Positions 38,280 to 60,404 of a stretch of DNA of 64,000 nt are shown here, piece after piece. Every line of letters begins with the position of its first letter. Positions within the stretch are counted from its first letter, which is position 1. Origin of the DNA: Diploscapter coronatus (taxonomy: Eukaryota > Nematoda > Chromadorea > Rhabditida > Rhabditidae). The translations under genes and the position numbers were made by a program. The notes under the pieces were generated by a model, which was not told where the DNA came from, searched no databases, and saw only the letters and a list, made by a program, of their open reading frames with translations. The stretch is from positions 13,097,249-13,161,248 of the forward strand of contig OZ038423.1 in NCBI GenBank assembly GCA_964036155.1. The letters run 5' to 3'.

Positions 38280-39332
38280 ATGGAGGTAAATTTGATCTCA
38301 AATATTTCTTTATTTCAAATTTTCAATTTTTCAGGAATCCAAGTTCTGTTGCTGCAAAGCCAGGGTGTTTATTCGAAATTTTGATTTTTTTTGAGAATTT
38401 ACTAAACTCAGATTTTCCTGATCTCGCTTTTCATCATATCCCTGATCTATCAGGGGATTCTTCTTCTGGCATCTTTCTCCACAAAACATTCAGGAATTTT
38501 CGCGATTAATATCGCCATTTCGGTAAGTGGAACATTTTTTCAAATTTAAAGAAAGAAGGTCACTAGGAAAAGTGTCCTTAGAACCCAATGAATAAGAATC
38601 CCAATTTTTCACCAGCCCTATATCATGTCAGTAAAAATAATTTCTTCGATTGAGGAGCTTTTCTTGGGGACCTTTTTCCTTCGTTGCGTTCGGAGCGTTT
38701 TTCCGTTTTACCGAAAAGGAGTGCGGAGCAAGTTGTTCTCATTCAGATGGCGATAATCGTGTTTTTCATGATCGGAACCTGCACACGGAACCCTTGCATC
38801 CTTCTGATTCAGCTGATTCTGAATATTCTCGGATGCATTTTTCTCATTCTCTTTGGCATTGGGTTCTTCGTAGCTGGATCAAGTGAGTCAAGCGTGCGCT
38901 AATATTGCTTTAAGCCCCACACCTTATCGATTTTCCTAGTAAGGAGAATTTCAGAGCTAATCGGATGGTTGATCGATCAGCCTGATGAAAAAGGCAAAAA
39001 AGAAGTAGTCGCCATGAGCACCTTCATTATGATTTTCGTGGCCGTATGTTACTTCATCTGGATGATATGTGAGCTTTTAAAAACTAATAGATCGACCTCT
39101 TTGGAAAAGCTGCTCCAATTGCAATTTTAAAAATGCCATACTGATATAGTTCGAGTGGAGTGGAGTTCGAACTCTGAAAAAAGTCGAGATTAGCGATGGA
39201 GCAGATTTTGAAAAATTCGAAATAATTATCAAATAATAAATTACGATCTCAGTTTCCATCACCGGAACATACCTGACGTATCTGGTCTACGGTGACGCGA
39301 AACGATACAAGGCTTTGTCTCAGGGATATTAA
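38280..39332 (+). CDS. four-transmembrane protein, array member 8
   Basis: Seven exons in phase: 38280-38285 (Met-Glu), 38335-38364 (ESKFCCCKAR), 38412-38522 (TM1, FLISLFIISLIYQGILLLAS), 38747-38882 (TM2 MAIIVFFMIGTCTRNPCILL joined to TM3 ILGCIFLILFGIGFFVAG), 38955-39068 (Lys-rich loop, then TM4 FIMIFVAVCYFIWMI) and 39253-39332 (tail YGDAKRYKALSQGY). About 159 aa. Here the TM2 and TM3 exons are fused compared with members 3 and 4. Its short split first exon matches members 4 and 5 rather than 6 and 7. Cu/Zn SOD is the next gene, convergent, about 580 bp away. Confidence 0.8.
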
Positions 39333-39913
39333 TATTTAATATTCTTGAACAATTCAGGCATTTATTTTCCTTAAGCAATCTAGGTAATGATTTATCGATT
39401 GACTCTGCATTTTTCAGTGCTATACTATTACACTTCTTTGCGCAAACGTAGAATAAATGTATTTTTCTATGACATCAATTGTAAGAATCGATTATTGAAA
39501 TGGTCAGGTTAAATATCAGACGACCCTGACATTCGAATTTTTTTCGAAGCGGGTCCGAACTCGGAAATTAATTAGTGTCCAGGTCCGTACACCCCTATCC
39601 GCTATAGATTTCGTGGACAAAATTTATCGAAAACACCCTTTTCGATCGCATGGCAGTATTACCTTCGTTTCTTGATAGCTATGCTAAAGTGCGGTATGGG
39701 TTATTCCATTACGTGTATAAGTCATTATTAAATGGCTACTATGAAGCTCGTCGCGAAGAAACGCTTTCAATGTGCAAAATGATAGCCGATAAATACTATC
39801 CTACATTTGTTATTTCATGCTTTTAAAAACAATCCCGAATAAATATATTTCCATAAAATATGTCACAATAATACACGTATATGAGCATTTATCAGTAACT
39901 AATAAAATCAGAT
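39333..39913. other. convergent intergenic region
   Basis: Between the 3' ends of array member 8 and the SOD gene. AATAAA near 39453 could serve the 4TM gene. No exon seen. Confidence 0.4.
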
Positions 39914-40851
39914 TTAGGCGTATCCGATCACACCGCATCCAATTCTAGGTCCAGCATTTCCGGTGGTCTTCGAGTCTGGGGAGTTGCCTTTGCCGAGGTC
40001 GTCGGGGTTCTGGTGGAGAACGATGCCTCTGCCCATCACAGAAATCGGTCCAGTCAGGGAAGCAACTGTGTCCGTGATATCGACGTTAACGGTTCCCGAA
40101 GTCTGAAATGCGATATTCCTGCCTTTATTCTGATGCCTTGTTAAATTTTCATATAGCGCAAAATTACTTTTTCATATCTTTCAAAAAATCTAAGCGTTAA
40201 AGCTTCAAAAAGATTTTTTTTTTTCAATGATAAGCTTCTGAACGAGAAAACAACTTGCGTCAGCCTGGACGTTTCCGAGATCCCCCACATGTCTGTCGGC
40301 GTCAGTCGGGGCGCCGTGGTTCTTTCCGGATGGATTATAGTGGCCTCCAGCGTTCAGGCATCCGTTGCCGATGTCTCCCTGAACAGTTTCATCTTTCTCT
40401 TCGAAAACCAAATAGGTTTCCTGAACATTTTCACCCGACCTTTCATCAACGCTAGTTAGCCTTCAGGTTCAGTAACGTTTTGAAATCAATAAACTCGCCT
40501 TCTCGTGAATGTGGAAACCATGCAGTCCAGCCGGCATCGCTCCGGTGATCGTTCCATTGATCTGAATTTGAAGAGCCGATAAGATGAAAAAGAAAAAAGA
40601 AAAATGAAAAATACTCTAAGTTGCTGTCCGGTTTGTACAAGGTCCAGCGTACCCATGAGTTGATTACCGACGCCCCCGGCCACAGCGTTATACAGGTAGC
40701 ATCGAGCGTTCACGTTTTCTGAAAAGTCACTCATTTTATTTTTCAACAAATCTTCTATTCTTTTCTAAAAATAAAAAAAAATATATATATATAACTTACG
40801 AGCAGAAGATAGCGCCGTAATCACAGAGAAAATTGCAATGATAAGGAGCAT
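39914..40851 (-). CDS. sod-4: secreted Cu/Zn superoxide dismutase
   Basis: Five exons on the minus strand: 40800-40851, 40615-40718, 40499-40561, 40259-40378 and 39914-40102; 175 aa. Exon 1 encodes a signal peptide ([17 protein letters not shown]). Metal ligands are complete: His-x-His in [10 protein letters not shown], His in [15 protein letters not shown] (bridging and zinc His), then RHVGD (zinc His and Asp), and the last copper His in [14 protein letters not shown]. The disulfide cysteines (NGCLNAGG and IGCGVIG) and the active-site Arg before the second Cys are present. It should convert superoxide to peroxide and oxygen outside the cell. Introns 3 and 4 start with GC (GCGAGT, GCAAGT) rather than GT; only this choice gives the standard SOD spacing. 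The symbol is by analogy with nematode extracellular SOD. Confidence 0.92.
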
Positions 40852-42103
40852 TTTCAGTTCTAAATAGATATTTTTAAATTTGCAATATTTTCTGATGAAA
40901 TTCTAAATGATGAAGTGTTTTCTGATGAAATGAAAGAACCATAAATGGGTAGTTGTCCTATTATGATTGCCCCCTGAGAAATTAATCATTCAATCATCTT
41001 CGAGGTCAATTGTTTGGGAAAATAATGAAAACGCCTTATTTGCAGAGCGTAAGAACAACAATACAAAAGGATCAATGAAATTGCGGCGAAAATCGAAATG
41101 AAAACGGCAAAAATCGGTCAATTTTGTCAAAACTTCAAAATTGTTTATTTTTTGCTAAAAATCATCCAGAATTGACTACTGCTTAGAATTTTGCAAGTTG
41201 CCGCAAGGATCACTCGGAGAAAATCACAAGAGACGCGAAAATGGAAACAGTGCATGTTTTGGAGCCTAGAGAGAGAGCACGCAAATAGTGGAAAAGTTCA
41301 TTTCTCCTGGCAACAAAATTGGTCCAGTTTCCAGCCGAAGATATTTGGCCAAGAGCTTTCAGTTTGAAATTTCAAGTGAGAAAATTACAGATCAGCGCTA
41401 AACAGCGATTATATCAGTATCAAAATAGTGCCCTTTACCGGCGAGTTTTCAGGAACCATTTGGGGGATAAGTCTTGAAGAACGTGATAAACTGACTGCTT
41501 ATCAATAATGCAACTTCTTTCTCCTTGTTATTTCTCATTATTAGTCCCATTATTTGGCAGCGTTTTTATCAGTTCGGCAAACGATAAATAACGACTGAGA
41601 ATTTCTAGATTTCAATGACCATCGGACGTAGGGCAAGGACGAGAAAATGAATTTCGAGTCAAGAGTGTTGTATCATGAAATCGGACAACACATTCTACGA
41701 TAAAGATAGTTTCTAACTTTGAAAAAAGTCCATAATTATTTCCATAGTGACCACGCAGAAATTTAATTCCTGAACTTTTTCTCAGCAATATTATAACGAT
41801 GATGTAAAACTTTTGCTCGCCATTGTATACATTATATAAAACGTCTATCCATGGAGTTTAAATGTCATGAAGAGTTTTGAAATCACGTGCTATTGCAAGA
41901 CATTCCCTGCTCTAACATCCCTGGAGTATATCAGACCTCTCTGCGAGGTTGTTCGTAATTCATTATAATCGATTGACAGTTGGTCTGCAATCTTGAAAGC
42001 TCTCACACATCTTACATATGTTCTTTCTCTCCCAACATCCTCTCTTTATCTCCACCAATCGATTCCTAAAATCTAAACTATTGGCTAAATTCTCAATTTC
42101 TTT
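40852..42103. other. divergent intergenic region between SOD and the LEV-9-like gene
   Basis: No exon or clear repeat seen. It should contain the promoters of both flanking genes. Confidence 0.4.
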
Positions 42104-45100
42104 ATGAAAACAACCTATATCAATCTAGTTTCGATATTTATTCTAGTTGATCTTATTCAGGTATTTGAAAGTTCATTTAGAAAAATATTTTCATGCATGC
42201 CTCTAAAATATCCTCATGATTAAAATAGGGTTAGTCAATGGCTTATCGATTTAATTTTTAGATAATAAAGGTTCAATAAACTAATCTTTATCGCTCAGTC
42301 CTGCTCATTAGCAAGAGCCTTTTGTCGGGGAAACTTGTACAGATTTCGGCGAGCGTGTCAGACGCCTATTACCGCACTCCAATATTAGGCGCATTCTATA
42401 TGCCATTTTTTGACTTCCCGTTTTTTCACGTGGTAAAATATATATATATTATCTTGTTCCCATAATTCAATACAGGCGAAAGCTTTATCCCTCTCCAAGA
42501 AAGACTAGACGAAAGAGAGAAGGGAAGCGAGAAAGATGCAACGCCGTTTGGAATATTTCTTTGCGATACACGTATTTTGGGAGTAAAGAAGACGTGGCTT
42601 TTTCTTCGTTAATGAAAATGACTAGGCCTTAAAGTTTTGGCACTTCCATGTTAAAATATGACAGCGAAAAGAAGAGCGAGAAAAACACTCGCTTCTCTTC
42701 TTGTTGTCTTCCGCCGCACTTTTCTATGTTATTTCGCCTTTTTTCTCACTGTCGTGTTTAGCATGAGAGTGTCAAAAACTTTAAGGCCTGAAGATGACTG
42801 AGTGCTTTACATATTATAGCTCTCAAAAATCATTTTAGGATAATGACTCCATATCCTGTCCAGACCCGATAACCCCTCGTCCGAAATATTGTCGAAAAGA
42901 CTGCGTTACCGATGACAACTGCAAGAAGCACAAACGATGCATGTGTGATGGGGAGTGTGGGTTGAGTTGCGTGAATCCAGGCAAATTAAAAAAAACAAAT
43001 TTTATTTTTTCCGAGCGAAAATTTTAGCCTCAACTTGCCATCCGCTGCCCGAACTAGAACACGGCTCAATCAGAACTTCGGGAGAATTACGGTACTTCAG
43101 CGTCCTGGCTTTACAGGCAATATGTAAACTTGCAGATTCGGATCAAACGCTGAATATGCTTGCGAGAAGGACTACGTCTTGACGGGGCCGTCGCAAAGAA
43201 GATGCCAAGGCAATCGAGAGTGGAGCGGTGCGCATCCAGTGTGTCGACTACAGTGTAAGCATCTCTTCTAATCGCGTTGTCTGAAAGTCAGTAATCAATA
43301 TATTGCAAGCAATTGCATACATTTTTGCATAGCCTTTAATGACATTGCTTGCTGGTTAGCTGCTGAATCTAATTTTGTAGTAGAGTTTAAATAAAATCGT
43401 TATGTTGCAAAAATACACAAGTTTTTTCCTTCAAACTTTATAACGATATTGAGACTCCGCCAGAGCGTTCATATATAACAGTTTAGTAAAATGCGGCCCA
43501 CCTCCCGAAATCCCCTACGCGGTTCACGATGGCACTTCTTTTCATGGAGAGTACGATCTTGAAGCTGAAGTTACCTATACTTGCGTGCCTGGATATCATA
43601 AGCTAAATTCAAAAGTCGGTATTTTTCCGAGCATTTCCGGACTTACCTATTTCAGGGGTTAGCCATAACCAAGTGTCTGTTGAACAGGAAGAACATTGCT
43701 CAATGGTTTGGACCGGATTTGAAATGCAAAGGTATCTGTAATTTTAAGATCCAGGAGAATTAAAAAATATATATATTTTAGCGAGATCCTGTCCGGACCC
43801 AGGTAAATTGACGAACGGCTTCAGGGAGGGTGAAGTTTTCGAATACCCTCATAAAGTGACGTTCACCTGTCAGCCGGGTTTTCTGCTAGTCGGACCCGAC
43901 ACAAGAAAGTGCGACAGCAGCGGGGAGTGGACTGGCGAGCAACCGGTTTGTAAACGTATGCCTGATTTTTTTTTCGAGATTGATTGATTTTTGTAATCTC
44001 AAAATAAACCCTCGCAGATATTATGTTTCAATTAATTCAATGTAGACGCTAACTTTAATGAAACGTAACCATATTTCTTAACCGACAATATTGGTGTTCG
44101 TCCAAGAAAAACATGAGTAAAAATAACACAAATATTAGAAATATATGTATTAGAACCGAAGCAGTTGTTCCGATCAAAAATAAATACCTTCAGCCACTGA
44201 ATGTGCTCGCCCACCCGATCCTTTGCACGGCCGCGTCTTGGGCACTTCTCTCACTTACCAATCTACAGTCACTTACACTTGTAAGGAGGGATATCGGCTG
44301 GTTGGGCAGGTCCAACGAATCTGCTTGGCTGAAGGCATCTGGGCTGGAATGGAACCCAAATGTGAAGGTATCTTCTTTTAAGAAGTTCTGAAATTACTTC
44401 ACGCCTTTATGAGCAGTGTCTTCTTTTTCAAGAGGAGAAGTCATTCTGTACAAAAATCATGCGGAATTTTCAAAATTGAACTTTTTCTGAACACTTTTAG
44501 AAATCCGCTGCTCGTCCCTACCTGCCTTGCACAATGGGTACATCGAGGGTGGCGAGACACATTTTGGAGCGACGGCAACCTTCCGATGCCTCGAGACGAT
44601 GACCCACGACGGTGCAGTGGAAGCGAAGTGCATGGAAAACGGGCAGTGGTCCCATCCGCTACCAAAATGCCTGGGTTGGCCAACACTTAATTACCAAACA
44701 CTGCATTATTCGACGGCTAACATTATAGTTTCAATGAGGGAAGATTCGCTAATCAGCGACTTTAGTGATGCGAAGCGAAGGGACACGCGACCGAGAGAGG
44801 TGAAGGAGTTCAGAGAAAAGTGTACTATTGCGAATAGTTAGCAATGGGGCAAATTTACGGAAACTTTTGCTCCTAAAATCGAGCGAGCAAAAACACCGCT
44901 CACTATCGGCGCGAAACGAGATAGTGTTAGCGAAAGAAAAAGATCTTCCGCTCTTACACACTCATTACTGCGTTTTTGGACATCAGTCACATAATGCAAT
45001 GACAATTATGATAGAATTTTAGGATCCTGTAAAGTGCCCAGAATTGAGAATGGTAGAATCAAGGATAAGATCACTGGACAGTTTATTGCTTCTGGTAATT

Positions 45101-48100
45101 GACTATTGACTTAATCAGCATAACTGTTGTTAATTGTGACGATTAGGCGCGATTGTGGACGTGCAGTGCAACGACAATCATGAGGTCAACATAAAGTCAA
45201 CCTTAACGTGTCACAATTCGACTTGGAGTCATATCCCGACTTGTGAACCATGTAAGAGCAGGGCCTTTACATATGATTTCAAATGTGCTTTTCTTTAAGC
45301 TAATCTATCATCATGTCCTAACATATCTCAGAGAGAAGTTTCCCCAGGCGGCGGAACTCTTTTCGGGGATATTGAATCTAAAAATTTCATTTTCATCTCT
45401 AACTGTTTAAATTCAGAAATGAATTATTTTGAAATCAGTCAGCGTAGTTAGCTTAATGTCCCATCGTGGCCTTCCTAGGGTCAATGTTAAAAATGTAGCA
45501 TCGATCAATCACCGAATTTTCTGAAACCTCAAATTTCAACATTCAGTATCCTGTCATGAATGGCCTCCGAGAGTTGCTCACACTAAAGTGCTGTTCCGAA
45601 AGTCAAGTCACTTATCAGTTGCCAGATACGAATGTGACTTGGGGTATTAAATCGAAATATCCCTGAGAAAATGAAACAAAAATCTAGGTACTACCCGAAT
45701 GGCAGCGAGATGACGATCCGCTGTTTTTATGGGAAGTGGACGCGAGAGGGGCCACCGTTGAAGTGCTTGCCTTGTTCGTCATTTTTATCTTTACCATTTT
45801 CCTAAAATATAAGTTCTAAAATCTCTCAAATATGATAAAAAATAGTTGTTAATTTTGGCTTCTTTTGCTAAGCTTATTTAAAGAATCTTAAGCTTGGTGC
45901 CCTCACCCCAGAGAGACGTACGGCAGTTTCCCGGGCGGTAAAATGGCGATTGAAGGAAACATGGGAGCCTACACGTTCCACGACTACATTCAAAAAGTCG
46001 AAGACGGTCGTGCGATGACCTTCGAATGCGATAAGGGCAATTATCTCATCGGTGAGAATGAATGGCTCTAATCACCCATTTAATTGCCAAATTTTAGGAC
46101 CACCAAAGGCAACCTGTGTCCAGGGTCAGTGGTCGCCGAAAATCGTGCCGAAATGCGTCTCACAGAGTCATCCGCTAATTGAAGGAAAGATTATTTGGGG
46201 AGCGAGGAAGAAAAGGGGTATTTAAGAAGACAATTAGGGCAGTTAACGGGATAAATAGACCTAGACAATTACTCGAACCGAAAGGAGAAGGCGAATTGTG
46301 CGATACCAGAACCGACGGAGGAGAAAGTCATCATTACGAATAATGAGGATGATATTACGGTATGACTTGAAATTACATCGGAAGTTCAACAGAAATTATC
46401 TTTATAATCATTGATCCATGTCTAAACTCATCCTAAAACTTATTATTATCATAGAATTTTAATTTCAAATGGCAACTATTACATCTATAAACTGTAAATA
46501 ATTCATTAATCCTATACTCTAAATAGTAACTTATTGTTGTAAATTATCATTTGGCATCACTGAATCGTCGGATCTATAGGAAAATCAGTGATTTCTATAT
46601 TCAATGCTTGATATATTTTAAATCTTATAATATTACCTTAAGTATCATATCTGTTATAGTCGATTTTTTCAGGTAGTTTGTCAGGAAGGTTTTGAATTCC
46701 CTTCTGAATACATAGACGGTCGATCTGTTTGTGTGAACGGTAGCTGGACGCCCGCGGTCGCGAAATGTGTTTCAAGTTCGTAAGGGATTTGAGCAATTAA
46801 ATTATTCTTTGATTGTTGTTATTTCCGGCTAATAAATTATTTTGCGACTATTTTAGATTGATTGATTTTTGTTTGCTACAGACAATCCATCTACTAAGTA
46901 CTCTGATGAATCGCAAAATGATTTATCCGATTTTTTGAAACTTAGATTAACATTTGAAGTCTAGCTAACTTTTAATCCATTCATAATGCTTGAGTCAATT
47001 AGCCTTCGACTATTATATTCCAAAATTTCTCTAATCACATAGTAAAATATCCTGTTAATTTGATTGTCTATTCACGTCCAAAATAGTCATTTTAAAGCAC
47101 TTTCCAGAATCCTGTCGCATTCCTGCTCGTCTGCATGTTTTCTTCCTGAAGTCGAAAACTTCTCAGATTCTGCAGTCAAATGACGTCATTGAGGATGGAG
47201 CTGCAGCCACGATGATCTGTCTGAGAGGGTTTCATCTGGAAGGAAATGGCATTCTGCAATGCAACAAGGGCATGATCGATCAACCACTTGGGCACTGTGT
47301 TCCGCAGGAGTGTTCTCCACCTACATTGGCTGTAGGACATTATTTACCATATCAGGTACGACTTTATGAGTAACCTCGCATCAATAGAAACGATCATGAA
47401 TTGCTGCAGAAAAGTATCGCTGACGGCGAAAAGATCACACTCCAGTGTCCTTCCACGAACATGACGATATTATGCAGTAAAGGAACTCTCGTGCCGACGC
47501 CGAATTGTATGCAGAATGGTGTGTTGTTTTCAATATTGATCAAATTTACGCATTTCTACCAATACAAAATACATTCAACTTCATTGTTGAAATTTTCAAA
47601 GTGTACATTGATTATTATTTATTCATTCAATAAATCCCACTTGAAACGATCGTGCACTATGTGCATTATCGAAGGTGGGATATGAACTAGCTACAACATA
47701 TCTTGAAACTTTTATTTTTACTCAATTCAGCCTCAAATTACTGCGTAGCTCCGGAAGACCAGACCCCTGCGTTGATCTATCGCATGCAAGGAATTCGGAA
47801 AATCATTCTGGACAAATTCCAAAGTGTCTACCCAAACGGAACTGTGTTCCAATACAAGGTAATTAATTAATCTATAACTAACTATTCAATTGCCCAATTA
47901 AGTGTGTTGAAAATCGAGAGGAAGCGAACGCGATCGACTGTGTCAATGGAGAGTGGGTCAGCTCGCTGATGCCTTGCAGTAATTACGCTAATTATCTTAG
48001 TTTCCCTAATTAAGAACGCATTTAGTCTCAGCAAATTTAACGCTTTGGACAAAACAGGACGACAATGACATGTGTTCCGCGCCCAAAATTGGACCACAAT

Positions 48101-50868
48101 ATCGGGTTTTGAACCTCGAAAATTACGTGCATTATGAGAATCATAAATTCGCACATGGGACTAATTTACAAGTAAAATATTGAAAAAATATCAATTGATA
48201 AAAAACTATGCTCTATTGATCGTTGGGAAAGAAAAAAATTGTAATTTAGCAATGGAGAAGATTTTTTCGAAGGATGTTGTGAAAATTCAGATAACTTGCT
48301 CGATTGCTAGTGACTATGAGGAAATCATGGAGTATCGATGTAGAAGAGGAAAATGGAATCGGAAAAATAAGATACACTGCGACTTTGGTATGTCTAATTT
48401 TGATATATTGTTTAATTATTTATTTTAGAAGGCAAACCCTGCCCCTTCAAAATCAACCTGAACTCGCATACAATTGTCTATCATGTCGAGAAGAAGGAGA
48501 CGGTATTGTTCAATCAGTATTTCAAAGGTAGGAATCAATATGGTTTAAATTTGGTATTTAGAATATATCTCTAAATCCATATTCATAGTCAATGACTCGT
48601 AATATTTTGTGAAAGTGATCAATATTAAAATTTTTCAAAATCTCAAATATGGTTCAATTTATTTCGTACATATTCTTCAATTAACTTAACTACTAAAGAA
48701 ATAAGGCATGCATACATATAAAAATTGTTTTTTAAATACATAGATAGTGTAATCTGATTAGAGGGTTCTCATCTGCAATATCGTTGCGTTAACATCGGAA
48801 GCGAGTTATTGAAGGGCAAGAATGAGCTGGCCTGTGAAGACGGAAGGTGGAATCAGAATATTCCGTACTGCGTGCCATTGGATCCTGTTAATAAAAATGG
48901 TAAGAAAAGGATCTTTTTGAGTTCAACTTATTTACAACTTTCGGGATTCGTAGCGCATTATATACGCCAAATTTTTATCATGATGATCCAAAAGTATTAT
49001 AACCTACCCCAGAAATTTTCAAATTTTCAGACGAACAACCTCCAATCCTGTTCAAGGTCGAGGATGGTCCCTTTTCAACTTCGCCCACTGGTGAACTCAT
49101 TGTTGATCGCTCCGTCAAAATCGTGTTTTCCTGCTTGTTTCCGAGAAATCGTGACACTCCTAAATGGGTATTCCATCTTTCATCCGATAAACAAGAAACG
49201 AATTTAGAAATTTAGGAAGTCACCTCGACCTACCGAACCTACCATCAACAGTGGATTCTTTTGAACGAAGCGCTGGGATTGGCAAACATTGACGCTTACC
49301 AGGTGAACATATTGATTTTCCAGAAAAAAACAAACTTCGAATTCAGCTGACTATCGCCTCTGCGCAACCGGAAGATTCCGGTATTTTCCACTGCATTTTA
49401 CCATCCGGGAAACGAAACTCGATAAAAATCGTTGTTGACGGTGACTTCTTATCTTCTTTTGGAGAAATCAAGGAGATTTCAGAAAACTCATGTCAACCTC
49501 TGCAAAATTCTTCTCACCTTCACGTGTATTTTTCTAGGAGACAGTTGTTTACAGGTAGAAATCGATGACTTTTCCGGGGGATAAGAATGTTCTCAGGAAC
49601 AATCGCGCAATTCTCTTGTCCTCCTGGGTTCCGAATCCACGGCCATTCGACTTCAGCCTGTCAATCCGATGGAACTTGGAGCCATCCAGCGCCGCAGTGC
49701 CATGGTAAACCAAAATCTGATTGAGCTATGTTTGAAAATTTGCGATATAAGGAGTGTAGTTGACCATTATTTGATACTACTTATTGGCTAGCATCATGAA
49801 AATCGAAATTATGAAAGATTCTACAATCCCTTTGAATTCTGCCTCAAAATTTTCTTCCACCTACGAATTACATTGAAAGGTTGAAAATGATCGCGCCACT
49901 CGGACTATTAGAAACAAACCCAACCGATTCAGCAACCCAATGCCCCGCATTTCCTGTGGATGGTCAAATTATGACGACTACCGTGACATCGTTCAAGTTT
50001 GGTGGTATCGCTACTTTCCATTGTGCACGAGGGTTCACCTTGATCGGCAAAGAAAACGTTCACTGTACTATGGCTGGGATCTGGAGTCATAAGATACCAC
50101 ACTGCGATGGTAACGGTTGCCAAGTGATAACAAAATCGTGGAAAATGGTATTCAGTGGTGCACTGCGGACCCGTATTCCCACCTCAAGATGGGTATTTGG
50201 TTGGCGACCCCAAAGAGGAGTACCAGAAGGGCGACATTGTGTTGTTCGGTTGTTCGCCGAACCATTTGCTGACTGGAGGAGACTTCGCGATATGCCAAGC
50301 GAATGGAAAGTGGAGCGATGTTGTTACGAAATGTCAGCTTTATTTTTTCACAAATTTGTCTGGCTTGCGAAATTCCAATAGTTTATAAGTAATAATTGGA
50401 ACTTATGGAATTTCCTAATGCACTTATTGGGAATGCTTTTTTTTAAATGAAAACCAAATGCGTACCCGAATAAGTGTTTCGTTACTGAACTTACGATGTT
50501 TTTAAACATTCCATTTTTTAAAATCAAGTTCAATTCCAGGCGATGCCTATTGTCGCCATCCTGGCCGCCCAGCTAATGGCGATGCTACCTCACCTGCAAA
50601 GGACTACTACCTCGTGGGGGAGAAGATCGTGTTCTACTGCCCTTCTCCTGAGTACAAGCTAAATTCGGAGAACGTATTGACTTGTGTCGGGCCAGGTATA
50701 TATAATTTACATTTCAAGAAATAGCAGCATACGTGAAATCTTGCATTGTTTGAAGAATATATTCCATTGTATTGCTAATTTTCAGGAAAATGGTCCCGCA
50801 AACTACCCCTCTGCCTGCCTTCAAGCACCAGCAAAAATCTATCGTTTAAACCTAACTCAACGACTTAA
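42104..50868 (+). CDS. lev-9: LEV-9-like secreted WAP, sushi (CCP) and Ig domain protein
   Basis: More than 25 exons. Exon 1 (42104-42160) is a signal peptide ([19 protein letters not shown]). Exon 2 from 42840 has eight cysteines of a WAP domain ([11 protein letters not shown], then [12 protein letters not shown]). Then sushi domains at about 43.0-43.25, 43.5-43.7, 43.8-43.95, 44.2-44.4, 44.5-44.7, 45.0-45.25, 45.55-45.77, 45.9-46.16, 46.3-46.8, 47.1-47.3, 47.3-47.5, 47.7-48.0, 48.05-48.4 and 48.4-48.9 kb (several divergent), an Ig domain at 49.03-49.44 kb ([14 protein letters not shown]), and four sushi domains to the stop. Typical sushi motifs: [24 protein letters not shown]. Signal peptide, WAP and sushi order matches C. 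elegans LEV-9, a muscle-secreted scaffold that clusters acetylcholine receptors. It is far longer than LEV-9, and Ig plus sushi recalls Hikaru genki. Two adjacent genes remain possible. The intron after exon 2 seems to use a GC donor. Confidence 0.8.
42624..42789. mobile_element. short fold-back element in intron 1 of the LEV-9-like gene
   Basis: AGGCCTTAAAGTTTTGGCAC (42624) faces an inverted copy ending CTTTAAGGCCT (42789). The centre has a second hairpin, GAAGAGCGAG against CTCGCTTCTC. Non-coding; MITE-like. Confidence 0.55.
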
Positions 50869-50885
50869 AGAACTTGTGCAGAATA

Positions 50886-50908
50886 CTTTATTTAGCTATA
50901 CAAATAAA
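50886..50908. terminator. bidirectional poly(A) region between LEV-9-like gene and PEX1
   Basis: Between stop codons only 47 bp apart, AATAAA occurs on the plus strand (about 50903) and TTTATT, its complement, at about 50887. Each signal lies beyond, or almost at, the other gene's stop, so the two mRNAs should overlap at their 3' ends. Confidence 0.5.
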
Positions 50909-50915
50909 TCCTATT

Positions 50916-60404
<9,489 letters not shown>

